Origin: Lapillicoccus jejuensis | Lineage (GTDB): Bacteria; Actinomycetota; Actinomycetes; Actinomycetales; Dermatophilaceae | Assembly (NCBI RefSeq): GCF_006715055.1 | Contig: NZ_VFMN01000001.1 | Span: 620,001-684,000, forward strand | Direction: 5' to 3' | DNA length: 64,000 nt | Shown: piece by piece, positions 1 through 8,671 of the stretch | Layout of the letters: each line of letters begins with the position of its first letter | Position numbering within the stretch: the stretch's first letter is position 1 | Notes under the pieces: generated by a model | What the model saw: only the letters and a program-made list of their open reading frames with translations | The model's database searches: none | Told to the model about the DNA's origin: nothing | Translations under genes and position numbers: made by a program

Positions 1-1953
1 GTGGCCGCCATCGACGCGTCGACCGCGGTGATGGACGACCCGGTCGTCCCGGAGCCCAAGCGCTTCTGCTCGACCTGCGGCACCCCGGTCGGCCGCGGGC
101 ACGACGGCCAGCCGGGCCGCACGACCGGCTTCTGCCCCAAGTGCCGCCAGCCGTTCTCCTTCGACCCCAAATTGCGGCCCGGCGACCTCGTCGCCGGCCA
201 GTACGAGGTCGCCGGGTGCCTCGCGCACGGCGGGCTCGGCTGGGTCTACCTGGCCCGCGACCGCAACGTGTCCGACCGCTGGGTCGTCCTCAAGGGCCTG
301 CTCAACTCGGGCGACCCGGACGCCCTCGCCGCGGCGATCGCCGAGCAGCGCTTCCTCGCCCAGGTCTCGCACCCGCACATCGTCGAGATCTACAACTTCG
401 TCACCCACGACGACGCCGGCTACATCGTCATGGAGTACGTCGGCGGCACGTCGCTGAAGTCGCTGCTCAAGCAGCGGATGCGCAAGGCCGGCCGCTACGA
501 CCCGATCCCGGCCGACCAGGCGCTGGCCTACGTCGTCGAGATCCTGCCGGCGTTCCAGTACCTGCACGACCTCGGGCTCGTCTACTGCGACTTCAAGCCC
601 GACAACCTCATCCAGGTCGGCGACGACCTCAAGCTCATCGACCTCGGCGGCGTGCGCCGCATCGACGACGACGAGTCGGCCATCTTCGGCACCGTCGGCT
701 ACCAGGCCCCTGAGGTCGCCGAGCAGGGCACGACGGTCGCCTCCGACGTCTACACGATCGGGCGCACGCTCGTCGTCCTCATGACCGAGTTCCGCGGCTA
801 CCAGTCGACGTACGTCGCCTCGCTGCCCGCGGTCGCGGACACCCCCCTCTTCCAGCGCTACGACTCCCTCCACCGGCTGCTGGCGAAGGCCTGCGCGCCG
901 TCCCCGGACGACCGCTTCGCCTCGGCTGACGAGCTGCGCGTGCAGATGATGGGCGTGCTGCGCGAGGTCGTCGCGCAGGACCGCGCCGAGCGGGCCCGCG
1001 ACGGCCGCGGCGGGCGGGCGACCGGGTCGGCCTCGTCGCTGCTCTTCGAGAGCCCGGCCATCGCGACCGACCGGCTCGACTGGCAGACCCTCCCCGCCCT
1101 GCGGGTCGACCCGAGCGACCCGCACGCCGGCTGGCTGGCGGGGCTCGAGGGGCTGCGACCGCTCGAGCGGCTCGAGGCCCTGGCCGGGGCGCCGACCCCG
1201 CCGTCGCCGGAGGTGCGGCTCGAGACGTGCCGCACCGCGCTCGTCGCCGGGCGCCCCGACGTCGTCGACGCGACCGCCGACCAGCTGCTGCGCGAGGACC
1301 CCTGGGAGTGGCGCGCGGTGTGGATGCAGGGGCTGGCCGCGCTCGCGCGCGGCGACTGGGCCGCCGCGCAGAGCGCGTTCAACGCCGTCTACGGGCAGGT
1401 GCCCGGCGAGCTCGCGCCCAAGCTCGCGCTCGCCCTCGCCTGCGAGGCGAGCGGCGAGTCGGACGTCGCGATGGGTCTGTACGCCGCCTGCGCCCGCACC
1501 GACCTCGGCTACACCCCGGCCGGCGCGTTCGGGCTGGCCCGGCTGCGCGCCCGCGCCGGCGACCTGCGCGGCGCCGTCCTCGCGCTCGACCTCGTCCCGT
1601 CGACGTCCGGGGCGCACGCGCTGGCCCGTCAGACCCGCGCCGACCTGCTCGCGCAGCCGGGCGCCGGGCTCGACGCGCTGGCCGCGGCCCGGGCCAGCGT
1701 CGAGGGCGTCGTCATGGAGCCCGCCGACCGGGCCCGGCTCGACGTGCGGATCTACGACAACGGCCTGCGTGCCGTCGTCGAGCGCGGCGAGGACCCGGCG
1801 CTGCGGATCGGCCCCCACCCGGCGACGGCCAAGTCGATGCGGCTCGCGCTCGAGGACGCGCTGCGGCGGCTGGCGTCGCTGACGCCCGACAAGCAGGAGC
1901 GGGTGCGGCTGGTCGACCAGGCCAACACGGTGCGGCCCTGGTCGCTGCGATGA
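1..1953 (+). CDS. pknG: PknG-like serine/threonine protein kinase (5' end possibly cut)
   Basis: Soluble Ser/Thr kinase of the PknG type. A rubredoxin-like zinc site comes first (CSTC near residue 23 and CPKC near 46), then the kinase domain, then a helical TPR-like C-terminal half. The loop reads HGGLGWVYLARD, the ATP lysine is K98 in VLKGL, the catalytic loop is YCDFKPDN with Asp197, and the metal-binding motif is DLG with Asp214, as in PknG rather than DFG. The 650 codons are shorter than the roughly 750 of mycobacterial PknG, and a GTG lies exactly at base 1, so the true start may be upstream. In mycobacteria PknG controls glutamate metabolism through the FHA protein GarA. Here the kinase opens an operon that also holds a phosphatase and an FHA protein. 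It overlaps the next gene by 4 bp. Confidence 0.85.
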   Translation: MAAIDASTAVMDDPVVPEPKRFCSTCGTPVGRGHDGQPGRTTGFCPKCRQPFSFDPKLRPGDLVAGQYEVAGCLAHGGLGWVYLARDRNVSDRWVVLKGLLNSGDPDALAAAIAEQRFLAQVSHPHIVEIYNFVTHDDAGYIVMEYVGGTSLKSLLKQRMRKAGRYDPIPADQALAYVVEILPAFQYLHDLGLVYCDFKPDNLIQVGDDLKLIDLGGVRRIDDDESAIFGTVGYQAPEVAEQGTTVASDVYTIGRTLVVLMTEFRGYQSTYVASLPAVADTPLFQRYDSLHRLLAKACAPSPDDRFASADELRVQMMGVLREVVAQDRAERARDGRGGRATGSASSLLFESPAIATDRLDWQTLPALRVDPSDPHAGWLAGLEGLRPLERLEALAGAPTPPSPEVRLETCRTALVAGRPDVVDATADQLLREDPWEWRAVWMQGLAALARGDWAAAQSAFNAVYGQVPGELAPKLALALACEASGESDVAMGLYAACARTDLGYTPAGAFGLARLRARAGDLRGAVLALDLVPSTSGAHALARQTRADLLAQPGAGLDALAAARASVEGVVMEPADRARLDVRIYDNGLRAVVERGEDPALRIGPHPATAKSMRLALEDALRRLASLTPDKQERVRLVDQANTVRPWSLR

Positions 1954-2324
1954 CCCCCCTGACGACCGGCGACGAGGACGAGGACGGGACGACGATGACC
2001 ACAGGGGTGCGGACCTGCCCGCAGTGCGGGACCGAGCGGATCGAGGGCGCGCTCTTCTGCGAGGCGTGCGCCCACGACTTCACCGCCGACGACCTGGCGG
2101 CGGGGGTGACGCCGCCCGCGCCCGCGGAGGTGCCCGCCGCCGGGCACGCGCAGACCGAGCCGACCCCGGCGGCGACCCTGGCCGGCACCCCGCAGGCGGC
2201 CCCGCCCGGGCAGGAGTCCCCGCTCGACGTCGGCTGGACCGGCCCGACCGTCGTCGGGGAGGCCGCGGCGCCGCAGAGCGGGGCCGGGTCAGGGCCCGGG
2301 TCGGCGCAGGAGGGGAGCGCGTGA
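1950..2324 (+). CDS. Small zinc-ribbon protein of the PknG operon
   Basis: Encodes 124 aa and starts in an ATGA overlap with the kinase stop. An alternative ATG lies at 1995. One zinc ribbon is visible (CPQCG near residue 22 and CEAC near 37), followed by a Pro/Ala-rich tail. The tail carries ESPLDVGWTGP, an 11-residue motif that recurs in the next gene, so this looks like a duplicated stand-alone copy of the phosphatase N-terminus. No catalytic domain is seen. I infer an adaptor or docking role in the kinase-phosphatase-FHA system. The precise function is unknown. Confidence 0.7.
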   Translation: MTPLTTGDEDEDGTTMTTGVRTCPQCGTERIEGALFCEACAHDFTADDLAAGVTPPAPAEVPAAGHAQTEPTPAATLAGTPQAAPPGQESPLDVGWTGPTVVGEAAAPQSGAGSGPGSAQEGSA

Positions 2325-3535
2325 GCGTGACGACGGAGGCGGGCACCTGCCCGGCGTGCGGGGCGTCGTACGGCGTCGGGGCGCAGTTCTGCGAGGCCTG
2401 CGGGACCGACTTCACCGGCGGGGCCGCCGGGGCGCCGGCGGCTGCCACCCGCACCGTGCCCGCCGACCCGGTGACCGCCGAGGCGGGCGAGGAGTCGCCC
2501 CTCGACGTCGGCTGGACCGGCCCCGTCTCGCGCCGGAGCAGCAGCGAGCTGACCGGACCGGTCGCCGCGCCGGCCGCGGTGTGCGCCGCGTGCGGCGAGG
2601 GGCACTTCGAGGACGGCTACTGCGACGTGTGCGGCGCCAAGGAGCCGGACCCGCGCGACCACTACGAGGAGGCGCCCGCCGCGTGGGTGGCCGGGGTCTG
2701 CGACATCGGCCGGCGCCACCACCGCAACGAGGACGCCCTCGCGCTCGACGCCTCCCCCGAGCCGTTGCGCCGGGCCGCCCTCGTCGTCTGCGACGGGGTG
2801 TCGAACTCGGTCGACTCGCACGTCGCGAGCCTCGCCGCGAGCCGCGCCGCCCGCGACGTCCTCGACGACCCCGTGCCGCGGGGGGCGGGGACGCGGACGG
2901 CGTTCGTGGCCAACGCGGTCCAGCGCCTGACCGACGCCGTGCTCGCCGCGCGCGATGCGGTCGTCGCGACGGCGGCGCCGACCGAGACCCCCCTCGACAG
3001 CCCGCCGTCGTGCACGCTCGTCGCCGCCCTCGTCGGCGACGGCGTCGCCGTCGTCGGCAACGTCGGGGACAGCCGGGCCTACTGGCTGCCGGACGACCCG
3101 GCCGGGGACGCGCGGCAGCTGACCCGCGACGACTCCTTCGCCGCGGAGCAGATCGCCGCCGGCGTCCCGCGCGAGGAGGCCGAGACCGGCAAGGGGGCGC
3201 ACGCGATCACCCGGTGGCTCGGCGTCGACGCCCCCGAGGACCTCACCCCGCACACGGCCGACCTCGACCTCGACCGCGACGGCTGGCTGCTCGTGTGCAG
3301 CGACGGGCTGTGGAACTACTGTTCCGACGCGGAGGCCCTGCGGCTGCTCGTCGCCGACACCGTCGCCGACCTCGGCGCCGACGGGCACCACCCGCCGACG
3401 CTGGCCCGGGCCCTGGTGGACTGGGCCAACGACCGCGGCGGCATCGACAACATCTCGGTGGCGCTCGCCCGGGTCGGCCCGACGAGCGCGCCCGACCAGA
3501 CCGACCCGATCGACGACACGAAGGACACGCCCTGA
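2321..3535 (+). CDS. PP2C-family protein phosphatase with N-terminal zinc ribbons
   Basis: A 404-aa metal-dependent Ser/Thr phosphatase starting with GTG in a GTGA overlap. The N-terminus has one ribbon (CPACG and CEACG) with the ESPLDVGWTGP motif, then a second cysteine cluster (CAACG and CDVCG near residues 90-107). The PP2C core follows with RNEDAL, VCDGVS, GNVGDSRAYW, CSDGLW and DNIS, so the aspartates that bind the two metals are all present. It is presumably the eraser for phosphorylation by the adjacent PknG-like kinase. No signal peptide is present, so it is cytoplasmic. Confidence 0.88.
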   Translation: MSVTTEAGTCPACGASYGVGAQFCEACGTDFTGGAAGAPAAATRTVPADPVTAEAGEESPLDVGWTGPVSRRSSSELTGPVAAPAAVCAACGEGHFEDGYCDVCGAKEPDPRDHYEEAPAAWVAGVCDIGRRHHRNEDALALDASPEPLRRAALVVCDGVSNSVDSHVASLAASRAARDVLDDPVPRGAGTRTAFVANAVQRLTDAVLAARDAVVATAAPTETPLDSPPSCTLVAALVGDGVAVVGNVGDSRAYWLPDDPAGDARQLTRDDSFAAEQIAAGVPREEAETGKGAHAITRWLGVDAPEDLTPHTADLDLDRDGWLLVCSDGLWNYCSDAEALRLLVADTVADLGADGHHPPTLARALVDWANDRGGIDNISVALARVGPTSAPDQTDPIDDTKDTP

Positions 3536-4815
3536 TGGCACAGTTCACCGCCGAGGTCTTCCAGAACGAGTACCTGCCCGACGGGGGCACCGACGTCCAC
3601 GCGATCGTCCGGGTCACCTGCCGCGACGCCGGGACGGCCGGCTCGGGGACGGCCGACGCGGCCGAGGTCATCATCGTCGACACCTCGGGGTCGATGGGCG
3701 AGGCTGGCATCGCCCAGGGTCGGCACGCGGCGACCGCGGCGCTGACCGAGATCCTCGACGGCACCTGGTTCGCGGTCATCGCGGGCAACCACGTCGGCAC
3801 GCTCGTCTACCCGTACGCCGCCCCCGGGCAGCCGCAGATGGCGCGGATGGACCCGGTCACCCGGCAGCAGGCGATCGCCGCGATGGGCGCGTTCCGCGCC
3901 GACGGCGGCACGGCGATGGGGACGTGGCTGACCAAGGCCACCCAGGTCTTCGACTCCGTCCCGCAGGCGACCCAGCGCCACGCGATCCTGCTCACCGACG
4001 GCACCAACGAGCACGAGACCCCCGAGCAGCTGACGGCGGCCATCGCCGCCGCGAGCGGGCGGTTCCAGTGCGACTGCCGGGGGCTCGGGTCGCGCTGGCA
4101 GATCGACGAGGTGCGCCGGATCTCCTCCGCCCTCATGGGCACCGTCGACCTCATCCCGTCGGCGGGCGACATGGCCGCCGAGTTCAGCTCGCTGGTCCGG
4201 CGCTCGATGGCCCGCGGCGTCGCCGGCGTCGACCTGCGGGTGTGGGCGCCGCAGGGGTCGCAGACCCTCTTCGTCAAGCAGGTCGCCCCGACCCTGGAGG
4301 ACCTGACGGCACGCCGCACGCAGGTCAACCCGCTCACCTCCGGCTACCCGCTCGGGGCGTGGGCGGACGAGAGCCGCGACTACCACGTCGCGGTCCGGCT
4401 GCCGGCCAAGTCGGTCGGTCAGGAGCAGCTCGCCGCCCGCGTGCAGGTCGCGCTGGGCTCCGAGGTGCAGACCCAGGCGCTGGTCAAGGCCACCTGGTCG
4501 GCCGACGAGTCGCTGACCACGCGGATCGACGACCACGTCGCGCAGTACACCGGCAAGGCCGAGCTGGCCCAGGCCATCCAGGACGGGCTGGCCGCCAAGG
4601 CCGCCGGCCGCGACGACGAGGCGACCTCCAAGCTCGGCCGCGCCGTCCAGCTGGCCACCGCCGGCGGAGACGCGGAGATGACCTCGCGACTGCGCAAGGT
4701 CGTCGAGATCGACAACGCCGAGACCGGGACGGTGCGGCTGAAGAAGGGCACCGACAAGCTCGACGAGATGGCCCTCGACACGGCCTCCACCAAGACGACG
4801 CGGGTGCGCAAGTGA
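3535..4815 (+). CDS. von Willebrand factor type A domain protein
   Basis: Encodes 426 aa. The start overlaps the phosphatase stop by one base (TGATG). The N-terminal half is a vWA domain with a complete-looking MIDAS: DTSGS at residues 49-53, with later Thr and Asp (GGTAMGT, LTDGTN). The C-terminal half is a beta-rich region followed by helices. No signal or membrane segment is seen, so it is probably a cytosolic metal-dependent protein-binding module. Its place between phosphatase and FHA genes suggests a scaffold or substrate of the phospho-switch. The target is unknown. Confidence 0.82.
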   Translation: MAQFTAEVFQNEYLPDGGTDVHAIVRVTCRDAGTAGSGTADAAEVIIVDTSGSMGEAGIAQGRHAATAALTEILDGTWFAVIAGNHVGTLVYPYAAPGQPQMARMDPVTRQQAIAAMGAFRADGGTAMGTWLTKATQVFDSVPQATQRHAILLTDGTNEHETPEQLTAAIAAASGRFQCDCRGLGSRWQIDEVRRISSALMGTVDLIPSAGDMAAEFSSLVRRSMARGVAGVDLRVWAPQGSQTLFVKQVAPTLEDLTARRTQVNPLTSGYPLGAWADESRDYHVAVRLPAKSVGQEQLAARVQVALGSEVQTQALVKATWSADESLTTRIDDHVAQYTGKAELAQAIQDGLAAKAAGRDDEATSKLGRAVQLATAGGDAEMTSRLRKVVEIDNAETGTVRLKKGTDKLDEMALDTASTKTTRVRK

Positions 4816-5576
4816 TCTGCCCGAACGGCCACGAGTCGCAGGCCGACGACTTCTGCGACACCTGCGGCGCCCCGATCGACCGGGAGCACCAGCCCGTCGG
4901 GTCGGTGACGTCCGCGTCGGCCGAGCCCGCCGCGGCGTCGAGCCAGGCGTGCCCGCACTGCGGCACGACGAACCTGCCGGACGCACTGTTCTGCGAGGCG
5001 TGCGGCTACGACTTCACCACCGGGGCGCTGCCCCGGGGCGAGCGGGCCCCCGGGGCCGCCGCCGAGGGTGAGGGGGACGGCCAGGGCGTCGTACCGGCGT
5101 CGTCGGAGGGGCCCGACACCGAGCCCGACGAGCCGGTCGCCGCCCCGGCGCCGGCCGAGCCGGTCGTGCAGTGGGTGGCCGAGGTGTGGGTGGACCCGGC
5201 CTGGTACGAGGGCCAGGAGGCCGAGGAGCCGCTGCCCTCCCCCGGGCTGCCGACCGTCGTGCCGCTGACCAAGCGCAGCAACCTCGTCGGGCGGGTCTCG
5301 GCCAGCCGCAACATCGTCCCCGACGTCGACTGCACGAGCGACACCGGCGTCAGCCGCCGTCACGCGCAGCTGACGACGGACGGGCGGCGCTGGTTCGTCG
5401 AGGACCTCGGCTCGTCGAACGGCACGTACGTCGGCCCCGCCGCCGGCCCGCTGCCAATCGACCCCATCGCCGTCGGCCCGCGCACCGAGCTGAGCGACGA
5501 CGACCGGGTGTACGTCGGCGCGTGGACCCGGATCGTCGTCCGCGAGGCCACCGAGGAGGAGCGGGCCACCCCCTGA
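4812..5576 (+). CDS. Zinc-ribbon and FHA domain phosphopeptide-binding protein
   Basis: Encodes 254 aa, GTG start in a GTGA overlap. Two cysteine clusters occur (CPNGH with CDTCG at the start; CPHCG with CEACGYDFT near residues 56-75), then an acidic Pro/Ala linker, then a C-terminal FHA domain (GRVSASRN, GVSRRHAQL, VEDLGSSNGTYV). FHA domains bind phosphothreonine peptides, so this is the likely reader of the operon's kinase. It differs from GarA in having zinc ribbons and no evident N-terminal ETTS motif, so orthology with GarA should not be assumed. It is the last gene of the operon. Confidence 0.85.
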   Translation: MICPNGHESQADDFCDTCGAPIDREHQPVGSVTSASAEPAAASSQACPHCGTTNLPDALFCEACGYDFTTGALPRGERAPGAAAEGEGDGQGVVPASSEGPDTEPDEPVAAPAPAEPVVQWVAEVWVDPAWYEGQEAEEPLPSPGLPTVVPLTKRSNLVGRVSASRNIVPDVDCTSDTGVSRRHAQLTTDGRRWFVEDLGSSNGTYVGPAAGPLPIDPIAVGPRTELSDDDRVYVGAWTRIVVREATEEERATP

Positions 5577-5688
5577 CCCGACTGCTGCGGAAGCGGACGT
5601 CGACGTCACCCCCCGCAACCCGACTGCTGCGTGAGTGGGACGTCGACGTCAACCCCGGATCCCGACTGCTGCCCGGACGGGACCTGGG
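5577..5688 (+). repeat. 42-bp minisatellite, left block (three copies)
   Basis: Copies begin at 5577, 5619 and 5661. Each starts CCCGACTGCTGC, and the first two contain the 12-bp palindrome GACGTCGACGTC. The third is partial. The block begins immediately after the FHA gene's TGA stop. The same unit occurs on the opposite strand at 6259-6428. Confidence 0.85.
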
Positions 5689-5835
5689 CAGCGCCTGGGA
5701 GATCGGTCAGGGCCCGGTCAGGAGGGGGTCAGCGTTCGACCGAGCGCGTCGACGACGAGGGCGAGCGCTCGCGCGGCCTGCCTAGCGTCGAGCCATCCGC
5801 CCGGTCCCTCGCCGGGCCCACCGGAGGGCACCACC

Positions 5836-6252
5836 ATGTCGCACACCACCACGCAGTCCGAGACCACGATCCGCCCGGCGAGCGCGCCACGCAGCACCGC
5901 CTTCTCCGTCCTCGTCGGCGTGACCAGCCTCGTCGTCCTCCTCCAAGGGCTGTGGGCCGGGCTGTTCATCCACGAGGGCAAGGACTACACGGAGTCGTGG
6001 GTCGAGGTCCACGCCCGTGGCGCGGACCTGGCCATCCTCCTCGCGTTCGTCGCCACGGTGGTCGGCGTCGTGAAGCTGCGCGCCCGGCGCGACCTCGTCG
6101 TGGGCTCGGCGGCGCTCCTCGTCCTGCTCGTCCTCGAGGCGTACCTCGGCGGGCTCATCGGCGATGCCGCGTCGATGACCGCCATCCACATCCCGCTGGC
6201 GATGGCGCTCATGGGCCTCGTCGTCTGGCTCCCGCTGCGCGCCCGCCGTTGA
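5836..6252 (+). CDS. Four-TM DUF6220-like membrane protein
   Basis: Encodes 138 aa. The ATG has a GGAGGG box 8-9 bases upstream. Four hydrophobic segments are visible (about residues 22-45, 60-80, 85-105, 115-135), with conserved-looking VHARGAD and IHIPLAMALMG stretches that fit the DUF6220 family of small actinobacterial membrane proteins. The function is unknown. The gene sits alone between two inverted minisatellite blocks. Confidence 0.7.
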   Translation: MSHTTTQSETTIRPASAPRSTAFSVLVGVTSLVVLLQGLWAGLFIHEGKDYTESWVEVHARGADLAILLAFVATVVGVVKLRARRDLVVGSAALLVLLVLEAYLGGLIGDAASMTAIHIPLAMALMGLVVWLPLRARR

Positions 6253-6258
6253 CCGCCG

Positions 6259-6428
6259 TGGGGTGACGTCGAGGTCCCTCACCCGCACCAGTCCGGGTCA
6301 CGGGGGTGACGTCGACGTCCCGCCCCCGCAGCAGTCCGGGTCACGGGGGTGACGTCGACGTCCCGCCCCCGCAGCAGTCCGGGTCACGGGGTGACGTCGA
6401 CGTCCCGCCCCCGCAGCAGTCCGCGTCA
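6259..6428 (-). repeat. 43-bp minisatellite, right block (four copies, inverted to the left block)
   Basis: A degenerate copy at 6259-6300 is followed by copies at 6301-6343, 6344-6386 and 6387-6428. The first two of these are identical and the last is 42 bp. Read on the minus strand each carries GGACTGCTGCGG and the GACGTCGACGTC palindrome. The last copy contains the stop codon of the minus-strand gene that ends at 6426. Confidence 0.88.
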
Positions 6429-7973
6429 GCCGGCGACCCGGACCTCCTGCCAGGTCCGGCCTGCGTCGGCGCTGCGCCAGAACGACCCGTTCGGGACCGC
6501 GGGCAGCGCCAGGTAGGTCCCACCGCCGGACGCGCCCAGCCAGCCGAACCCGCCGTCCGGCGGGTGCAGCGAGGCGGGGGCGGCCCAGGTGGCGCCGCCG
6601 TCCACGCTGACCTCGACGTCCGAGGCGCCGCCGCCCGACGCCCCCGCGGCGACCACCAGGCGCGTGCCGTCGGCGGCGGCCGCCGACAGCAGCGGGGCGT
6701 CGGGAAGGGCGACGGAGGCCCCGGACGGGCCGGGGGTCCAGGTGGTCCCGTCCGCGCTGGTCTGCGGCGCGAGCAGGTGCGCGCTCCCCGCGCTGCCCGG
6801 ACCGCGGCAGAAGCCGAGCAACCGCGAACCGTCGGCCGCCGCCACGACGAGGGCGCCGCCGTCCACGGACGCGCCGCAGTCCGGCCCACCGAGCGGCGTC
6901 ACCGACGTCGTCCCGACCTGCACGGGGACCGACGCCTGGCTGCCGCCGACGACGGCGACGTACGCCGTCCGGGCCCGCCAGGCGACCTCGAGCCCCGCGT
7001 AGCCCTGACCGACGCCGTACGGCGCCCCCACCGGCGCCGCCGACGCGTCGGCCACCGCCGCGCGCGAGACGGTGACGTCGCCGGTGCACGTCGCGGCGGT
7101 GCAGCGGTCGGCGGCGGCGAGGACGACCTCGCGCCCGTCGGTCTCGAGCCCGAGGACCGGTCCGCCCCCGTGGGCGTACGTCGTCCAGGTGCGCCCGCCG
7201 TCGGTCGTGCGCAGCACCTGCGCCCCGAAGACCCAGCCGGTGCGGTCGTCGGCGAAGCGCACGTCCGTCACGTCGGCGGCGGCGCCCACCCCGGCCGCCC
7301 CACCGGAGACGGGGCGCGCGGGACCGGCGGTGACGCCGGGCACCGTGCCGGCGACCGACCAGCTCGTGCCCCTGTCGGTCGAGGTGACGACGAGGGCGCA
7401 CGGCGTCCCGGCGCAGGTCGCGGAGCCGAGCCCCCACAGCCGCCCGCTGGCGACGCTGGAGACCGACACGAGGCGCAGGTCCGCCGGCACCCCGGCGCGG
7501 GTCGTCGTCGCCGGGGGCGCGGAGGTCGAGGGGCTGCTCGGGGTCGCGGCGGTCGGGTCCGCGGCGGTCGGGGACGGGTCGACGTACACCGTCCGGGTCA
7601 CCGTCGGGCGCGGCGCGGACGCGACGGTCTCGCTCTGGTGCCGCCCGACGAGGCCGGCGACCCCTCCGCCGACGACGAGGACGGCGGCCGCGGCGGCCAC
7701 CCAGCGCAGCGGTCCCTGCCGACGGCGCGAGCGCGCCTCGCGGGTGATCCGCTGCCACCGCACCTCGTCGGCGGCGAGCGGTCGGACGTCGTCGCGCTCG
7801 GCGGCGAAGAAGGCGGCGACGGGGTCGACCGCGTCCCGCGGCTCACCGGACCCGTGCTCACCCCACCCGTGCTCCCCCGACCCGTGCTCGTCGGGCGCAC
7901 CGGACGCCGCCGACCAGCCGTCGGCGTCGTACGGGTCGTGGGGGTCGCGCGGGCCGCTCGGGGGCTGGCTCAT
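6426..7973 (-). CDS. Membrane-anchored protein with BNR/Asp-box beta-propeller ectodomain
   Basis: Encodes 515 aa. A polar cytoplasmic N-terminus of about 95 residues is followed by one membrane segment (WVAAAAAVLVVGGGVAGLVG) and a large external domain. Asp-box repeats typical of sialidase-like propellers are visible (TDRGTSW, TDGGRTW, SVDGGATW, SADAGRTW). The start overlaps the stop of the upstream ECF sigma gene (ATGA), so the two are co-translated. I infer a sensor or anti-sigma-like partner. No classical zinc anti-sigma motif is present, so that role is inference. The C-terminus lies inside the minisatellite. Confidence 0.75.
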   Translation of the reverse strand: MSQPPSGPRDPHDPYDADGWSAASGAPDEHGSGEHGWGEHGSGEPRDAVDPVAAFFAAERDDVRPLAADEVRWQRITREARSRRRQGPLRWVAAAAAVLVVGGGVAGLVGRHQSETVASAPRPTVTRTVYVDPSPTAADPTAATPSSPSTSAPPATTTRAGVPADLRLVSVSSVASGRLWGLGSATCAGTPCALVVTSTDRGTSWSVAGTVPGVTAGPARPVSGGAAGVGAAADVTDVRFADDRTGWVFGAQVLRTTDGGRTWTTYAHGGGPVLGLETDGREVVLAAADRCTAATCTGDVTVSRAAVADASAAPVGAPYGVGQGYAGLEVAWRARTAYVAVVGGSQASVPVQVGTTSVTPLGGPDCGASVDGGALVVAAADGSRLLGFCRGPGSAGSAHLLAPQTSADGTTWTPGPSGASVALPDAPLLSAAAADGTRLVVAAGASGGGASDVEVSVDGGATWAAPASLHPPDGGFGWLGASGGGTYLALPAVPNGSFWRSADAGRTWQEVRVAG

Positions 7974-8473
7974 CGGGCCTCCTCCAGGAGTGGGGCCAGC
8001 CGTCGGCGGGCGTCGAAGAGGTCGCGCTTGACCGCGCCGTCGCTCTTGCCGAGCTGGGCGGCGACCTGCGCGACGGTGAGGTCGGCGAAGTAGTGCAGCA
8101 GCACGGTCGTGCGCAGCCGCTCGGGGAGGGACTCGACCGCCTCGCGGACGCTGACCCGGGTGGCGACGTCGACGCCGGGCGCGGGGTCCCCGTCGCCGGC
8201 CACGCCGAGCTTGCCGTAGGCGACGTGCTCGCGGCCGCGCTTGCGCCAGGTGTCGCGCACGAGGTTGGCGGTGACGCCGTACAGCCAGGGACGGGGGTCG
8301 TCGACCTCGTCCCAGTGCCGCACCAGCCGGACGAAGGCCTCCGTGGCGAGGTCGTGGGCCAGGTCGCGGTCCTCGACGAGCTTGGTCGTCCACCCGGCCA
8401 GGCGGCCGTAGTGCGCCTCGTAGACCTCGCGGACCTGCTCGTCGACCGACGCCACGGCGCGCGCGGGCGCCAT
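7970..8473 (-). CDS. ECF RNA polymerase sigma factor (SigE-type)
   Basis: Encodes 167 aa from the ATG at 8473. A GTG at 8545 would add 24 residues. Region 2 is visible (AHDLATEAFVRLVRHW, RPWLYGVTANLVRDTWRKR) and region 4 with its helix-turn-helix (LPERLRTTVLLHYFADLT, VAQVAAQLGKSDGAVKRDL). It directs RNA polymerase to a dedicated promoter set. Translational coupling to the downstream membrane propeller protein suggests that protein controls or senses for it. Confidence 0.87.
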   Translation of the reverse strand: MAPARAVASVDEQVREVYEAHYGRLAGWTTKLVEDRDLAHDLATEAFVRLVRHWDEVDDPRPWLYGVTANLVRDTWRKRGREHVAYGKLGVAGDGDPAPGVDVATRVSVREAVESLPERLRTTVLLHYFADLTVAQVAAQLGKSDGAVKRDLFDARRRLAPLLEEAR

Positions 8474-8671
8474 CCCCACCCCCCTCGTCGCCCGACGGGC
8501 GGGCAGCGTCACGATTGTCACGACCCCAGGACGCCGCAGCGGCACGCGCGGTTGGGGCCCTCGCGCGTCATTGTGCCCGAGGCAGGAACCCGGGCACGCC
8601 GACGACCCCCGGAGCGGAGGACCGGGGGCCGTCAGGGCGCCGACGTCGCCGTCGGCACGAGGCCCAGGGGG

